Notes under the pieces: model-generated | Databases searched by the model: none | What the model was told of the DNA's origin: nothing | What the model saw: only the letters and a program-made list of their open reading frames with translations | Program-made: the position numbers and the translations under genes | Assembly (NCBI GenBank): GCA_005656395.1 | Contig: SRSI01000074.1 | Coordinates: 248,001-312,000 of the forward strand | Source of the DNA: Strongyloides papillosus | Taxonomy: Eukaryota; Nematoda; Chromadorea; Rhabditida; Strongyloididae | Reading direction: 5' to 3' | Length of the DNA stretch: 64,000 nucleotides | In this document: one piece after another, positions 59,842-64,000 of the stretch | How the letters are laid out: every line of letters starts with the position of its first letter | Position numbering within the stretch: position 1 is the stretch's first letter

Positions 59842-60393
59842 ATGTATCAAACAAATGATATGGACTCAACAAATAATTTGTCCGATAATGCTGAAAATAT
59901 TTCAAACTTACCGTTAAGTGAAAGTGCATTATCTTTACCGAATGATTCGTATCCACTGGAAGCTTCAGAGGGGGATATATTCTTTAAGACATCACAAGAA
60001 GAGCCCGATGACATCGAAAATGTTTCAAATTTATCGTTAAGTGAAGACTCAATGCCTCTAATAGATGATGTATATTCAATTGAACCTTCAGGAGAAAAAT
60101 ATGAATTCCTTAGCACATCACAAGAAGAGTCTAGCCATAGCAGAAATATTTCAGATTTACTGTCAAGTGGAAGTGTAACACCTCTACCCGATAGTCCACA
60201 TTCACCACAATTATGTGATATTGTAATTGAGGCCATTGAATTAGGAATTAGATCGTCAGAAAAGAATGAAGTAAAAGTTGAAGCTGTTCAAAACTTCCTA
60301 GGAATCAGTCGTTTGGAACTTGCTAGATGTTTGTTTCGGCTAAAAGATAGATATAGTCTAATTAATAGATTGACTACAATTGTAAGAAAATAA
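59842..60393 (+). CDS. Unrecognised Ser/Glu-rich triple-repeat protein
   Basis: 183 aa in one exon. Residues about 18-120 are three imperfect copies of a roughly 41-residue unit: ENISNLPLSESALSLPNDSY..KTSQEE, ENVSNLSLSEDSMPLIDDVY..STSQEE, and a shorter RNISDLLSSGSVTPLPDSPH. The units are acidic and Ser-rich, with many SP/TP or acidic-Ser sites that could be phosphorylated. The C-terminal 60 residues (QLCDIVIEAIELGIRSSEKN..FLGISRLELARCLFRLKDRY) are predicted helical and basic, perhaps a small helix-turn-helix or dimerisation module. No family recognised. Confidence 0.7.
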   Translation: MYQTNDMDSTNNLSDNAENISNLPLSESALSLPNDSYPLEASEGDIFFKTSQEEPDDIENVSNLSLSEDSMPLIDDVYSIEPSGEKYEFLSTSQEESSHSRNISDLLSSGSVTPLPDSPHSPQLCDIVIEAIELGIRSSEKNEVKVEAVQNFLGISRLELARCLFRLKDRYSLINRLTTIVRK

Positions 60394-61741
60394 ATATTAC
60401 ATTTTGGCTCTTCAATTGTATTGTGATGACATAATAAATACCTAATGTAATTTTATGACGCTAGTAATTTATCTAAATTTTCCATAAATAAATTTTTTGA
60501 AATAATTATTAGACCTCATTTTTTTAATTAGCCATGTATAAACACATATAATAAATAATTAAAAGATAATTACAAAAAAGTTTCTATATTAAATGTGAAT
60601 AAATACCGTAAAGTATAAATGAATATTATGAATTATCTCTTTCTTTAGATATTAGTATTAAACTTTATAATTTTAATTCGTTCAAATTCTACGTTTAATT
60701 TTTATCACCACATTTAATTAACGTTTTTTACTCACTAAACTTAAACTAAATATCAAAGTAAAAAATTTAATAATAATAATAAGTAACCTGATAATATGAG
60801 ATTATTCTAATATCATACCGTTAAAAAGACCTGATGATTCAACAAATATAAATACTTTAAAAACGTAGAAATTCTTGGATTAATTTCCTTAAATAAATAG
60901 AAAATTCAGTGTACTTCTTAACGGGTATAACAAGCACAGCAATTATAGACATAACATCAAAAATAATTGTGTCGAAATATTTCTCATTTACTATATAGTA
61001 ATATAAGCAAAAATTGATTATTTATGATTTGATTATTTTAAATTTTGCACTAAATGTACGTTATTTGCTGTATTATATAAAAAATGCTCTAAAATTTACA
61101 AAATCACTTAAATCGTAATAATTTTACTAGTCGAAATATTAAAATTCCCATTGATAATGAGATCATTGTAAGAAAACAAAGATAAAATGAATAAACATTG
61201 AACGAAGGTATTTCCTTGATAAATTGTATAAAAAATGTTAATATGTTAACAGTTTAAATTGTTTAGAACAACTTTTATTGTTTATTTAAATCATCAGAAA
61301 AAGCATCGTTCTATTTATCAATGCTCTCTAGATATTTAATCATTTTTGACATATTTTTCGTGATAAAACTTCCAGTGGAAATTGACGTAAAAAGAATTGC
61401 AACTACCTAAAAATATTTTGAAAAGAAAATAATTTCTTTTCTTATCTTTATCATTCCATATTTAATTTTAAATAGATTGTTTTTTATAAATAAGTTTTTG
61501 TCTTTTAATTTTTTGTAATTTGTTTTTGAATTCATTATTCAAATTGAATAGAAATTACAAAGATATACTAATACTAAATAAAACAAAATGTTAGAATATA
61601 AAATAATTTTATTGGATGTTTATTGAAGAATATTAAATATTATTTTATTACATGTTTATTAAAGATTATAAAAAATTATTAAATTAAATTTTATTTTTTC
61701 TGTTTTATAGATACAAAACGGCCTATAGTTATCACAATCAT
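60394..61741. other. Intergenic, 1.35 kb
   Basis: AT-rich between convergent genes. No gene recognised. Confidence 0.45.
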
Positions 61742-61840
61742 CTACATAATCGTGCAACCATTACGTTTCTCACGAGTCATCTGTAGTTGTGGTCTTTTAA
61801 CCATTCTTTCTCCAGTCCCAAAAGAATTTCTCAAAGTTCT

Positions 61841-62110
61841 TCAAAACCAGAATGATGAGGAAGTATTGGGATCTTGTACACTATTTGCCATATTTAAGCG
61901 AGATTCTTCTCCTTCCAACATATGATGGTAAATATCTAATTCAACATCAAGTTGGGCCTTAATATCCATGAGATGACAATACTGATCCATGAGATCTTTA
62001 TTTGTTTTGTCGATCTCACTTAATTTTTGCCTAAGATCAGCAACTGCCTTCTCACAAACACTTTCTCTTATACTACGTTTGGTAACTTTCTTTGTTGTTG
62101 TAGTAGACAT
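61841..62110 (-). CDS. Mini intermediate-filament/lamin-like protein
   Basis: 89 aa from the ATG at 62110 (MSTTTTKKVTKRSIRESV); an earlier in-frame ATG at 62146 is possible. Residues about 20-75 form a coiled coil ending LMDIKAQLDVELDIYHHMLE then GEESRLNM, the terminal consensus of the intermediate-filament rod (LLDIKxxLDxEIxxYRKLLEGEE). The rest of the rod is absent, so the gene encodes only the end of coil 2B with short ends. The frame stops at TGA (61841-61843), but continues in frame for 32 more codons to TAG at 61742, ending RNGCTIM, a CaaX-type prenylation box as in lamins. A GT-AG intron 61781-61879 (phase 0) would join exon 62110-61880 to 61780-61742, producing an 89 aa protein ending MTREKRNGCTIM. 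Which form is made is unknown. Confidence 0.65.
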   Translation of the reverse strand: MSTTTTKKVTKRSIRESVCEKAVADLRQKLSEIDKTNKDLMDQYCHLMDIKAQLDVELDIYHHMLEGEESRLNMANSVQDPNTSSSFWF

Positions 62111-62662
62111 ATTAGAGATATGTCTTTTGTAAATGGTTAATGACAAAAAATCCTACAAAAATCAAACAATTATATAATATCAAGCATAATACAAATTATC
62201 ATAATAATAATATTTATATAAATTTGCATTTATACATAACAATATTTTAAACAATTTGAAAAGAAAAATTAGTACTATTCTGTTATTCGCGGTGTATAAA
62301 TAAAATGCATAAAATGATAACTATAAAGTTATTTATTGAGATAATAGATGAAATTATGAAAATTTAAATTATCTATTATTTAGAAAATTTTCTTAACTTA
62401 TAGTAAAAAATGTATATTTTTCAATTGGTTAATCTTTAATCTATCATTTTCACATAAAAACATTAGATAAACATAAAAATATTGCTATCAGATTTATTTT
62501 CATTCAAAAAATATAAATATACGAATTTTCCAAATTCAATTTTTTGCATATTTTTTTTTAATATTTTGATTATTTTAAGATAATATTTAAATTATCAATA
62601 TGTTCATTAGTATTTAACTCAATTATTTATCACTAAAAATTTAATAACCTCATATTTTCATA
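62111..62662. promoter_or_regulatory. Divergent upstream region of the mini-IF and coiled-coil genes
   Basis: 552 bp between two outward-facing start codons; AT-rich with no recognised element. Confidence 0.4.
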
Positions 62663-63604
62663 ATGACAACAAAAGCTGATAACCTTAAAAATTCTGAATA
62701 TCCACGTCAGTTGATTCAAGTGACAAAGTCAAACAAAAGCGACGATGTTGTAAGAACTGAGCTTAGGTTTGTTTCCTATGACTTAAAGACAAACTTAGAA
62801 CAGAGATTTGGTTCTTCAGAAGGTTCTGCTGTCACACAGGCATTATGGTCCTTATTAACACATCTTAACAAATTGAATAAAGATGGCGATGCTACAGAGG
62901 ATGATTTATTGATGCAGAAGCAAATTCTTGAAATTCAACTTGAAAAAGCCAGAAACAATTTGGAGAGTAATGAAAAGTACATGAGAGAGATGATGGAGAT
63001 GCTGAAGGAGAGTGAGAAAATTATCAAACATGAGGATGCTTGTGTAAAACCGAAACGCAAAAATAGAAGTGTTTCTGTTGATAGAGTCCATTATCAACAA
63101 CCAACAGTTGTTCATAAAAATGACATTAACAGGAAGACTAAAGTTACCAGATATCAAGCTGGTGTTATATCAGAAACATCCTACATCGAACCTTCAATGT
63201 GTGAAGTGATAACTGAAAGGAACAACAACAACTGCCATAGAGCAGCAAATGTTACTATTAACGATAAAGTAAGCCTTTCAAATAGTATGTGTCAGGCGCT
63301 TCATGATATCTCCAATCGTGTGATGCAACTTCAGGCTAGTTCCTCTTCTAACGATCCAATTTTCAAAGGGAAAATAAAAAATGTCCGTGAAATGGTTGAC
63401 AATTTGAGGGAGCTTCTACTTACCACACAGAATGGCTCTGAAAAAATTTCAATAAAAATATTAAAAAACAAATTTGAAATTTTAACAAGTGCTCTTAACA
63501 ATTTATATAATCAACATCTTAAGAATCAATCTATGAATGATGAAGGAAATGGTGGCTTCACTAAGAGAACTATACTTCATTCAAGCTACTATAAGAAAGA
63601 ATAA
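62663..63604 (+). CDS. Unrecognised coiled-coil protein
   Basis: 313 aa in one exon, slightly GC-richer than the neighbours. Residues about 70-125 form a charged coiled coil (DDLLMQKQILEIQLEKARNN..EKYMREMMEMLKESEKII). A basic segment KPKRKNRSVSVDRV at about 133 could be a nuclear localisation signal and phosphorylation site. A second helical region spans about 215-295 (CQALHDISNRVMQLQASSSS, NVREMVDNLRELLLTTQNG). No family was recognised. Lack of introns in a 0.9 kb gene and the divergent arrangement with the mini-IF gene are noted; a cytoskeletal or chromosomal role is conceivable but not shown. Confidence 0.75.
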   Translation: MTTKADNLKNSEYPRQLIQVTKSNKSDDVVRTELRFVSYDLKTNLEQRFGSSEGSAVTQALWSLLTHLNKLNKDGDATEDDLLMQKQILEIQLEKARNNLESNEKYMREMMEMLKESEKIIKHEDACVKPKRKNRSVSVDRVHYQQPTVVHKNDINRKTKVTRYQAGVISETSYIEPSMCEVITERNNNNCHRAANVTINDKVSLSNSMCQALHDISNRVMQLQASSSSNDPIFKGKIKNVREMVDNLRELLLTTQNGSEKISIKILKNKFEILTSALNNLYNQHLKNQSMNDEGNGGFTKRTILHSSYYKKE

Positions 63605-63870
63605 GGATAAAAAATCACATTAAATGGAAATAATTAAATAAAATACATTTTTGGAATTTTACGATACTATAAACAAAAGACGTCATCTTGAATAATAAAA
63701 CATAACTATACTTATTTTTTTATTTTTGTAATATTAATTAACGAATAATAAAATTTTAATACTTCTAATTTTTCATTGAATCTTTTTCATAATTTAAAAA
63801 AATAATTATAAAGACAATGCTTTTTTCTAAGATTTTCTTCAAATAACGCTAAAGTTCCTCATTCATTATC

Positions 63871-64000
63871 TCATCTAAATTTAAGTGAAATTTCCATCCT
63901 ACTACCACTTCCACATGTACAATACTTTTGGTGATTGTATATAAAACATTGCTTTTTAACATTAGGATTCCAATCTGAAATGACATCATAATCATTTCTG
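63871..64000 (-). CDS. 3' end of a gene running off the window
   Basis: Minus-strand open frame from the window edge to TGA at 63871-63873, about 42 codons, reading RNDYDVISDWNPNVKKQCFI, then YNHQKYCTCGSGSRMEISLK. Cysteines and composition are protein-like. A splice site may lie just at the edge (CAG/AAATGA). The family cannot be told from this fragment. Confidence 0.5.
   Translation of the reverse strand, partial: RNDYDVISDWNPNVKKQCFIYNHQKYCTCGSGSRMEISLKFR

Noticed and set aside
61150..61185. TGAGATCATT, the seed of the miR-58/bantam family
   Set aside because: No matching star arm or stable hairpin was found around it, and 3' similarity is absent.

Overview
This window is eukaryotic nuclear DNA, almost certainly from a nematode. 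It is very AT-rich, its introns are mostly 35-60 bp with TTTTAG-type acceptors, several start codons sit a few bases after an acceptor-like AG (trans-splicing style), and it carries nematode-type families: transthyretin-like proteins, a supplementary nuclear receptor, a CK1-type kinase, LIN-10 and a vesicular nucleotide transporter. Extreme AT content with tiny introns fits a clade IV worm of the Strongyloides type; that placement is inference. All gene models were spliced by hand by checking reading phase across each intron.

Layout. 0-5 kb: an M-Ras/R-Ras-like GTPase and APC5 (anaphase-promoting complex). 4.7-15.9 kb: an 11 kb AT-rich desert without a convincing gene. 16-19.5 kb: a 5-HT1-type amine receptor with two GC-AG introns, convergent with a PALS1/MPP5-like MAGUK. 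22.7-24.4 kb: ribosomal protein SA and, convergent with it, mitochondrial L30. 26.4-29.7 kb: two tandem, clearly different RAD51 genes followed closely by a CLCC1-like membrane protein, spaced like an operon. 29.8-37.5 kb (minus): a CK1-type kinase and the large lin-10 gene with a 2.3 kb intron.

40.4-48.1 kb: a GC-elevated orphan island, a secreted half-granulin, a gene encoding only the C-terminal URB1 domain, TFIIE-alpha, a divergently transcribed repeat protein with a PP1-docking motif, an orphan coding fragment, and CSN3. 48.9-53 kb: secreted Cu/Zn SOD, OSGEP/Kae1 (t6A synthesis), a degenerate SH2-like protein, and a VNUT (SLC17A9) transporter. 54.5-58.4 kb: a nuclear hormone receptor and two tandem transthyretin-like genes. 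58.5-59.3 kb: an 847 bp foldback/MITE with about 231 bp inverted arms, a TA target duplication and a GC-rich core. 59.8-64 kb: a Ser/Glu-rich triple-repeat protein, a mini intermediate-filament/lamin-like gene with a possible CaaX tail, an unrecognised coiled-coil protein and the 3' end of another gene.

Most genes are unrelated housekeeping or neuronal genes. The functional groupings visible are possible co-transcription of the two RAD51 copies with a membrane protein, of OSGEP with the SH2-like gene, of lin-10 with the kinase, and of the two transthyretin-like genes.
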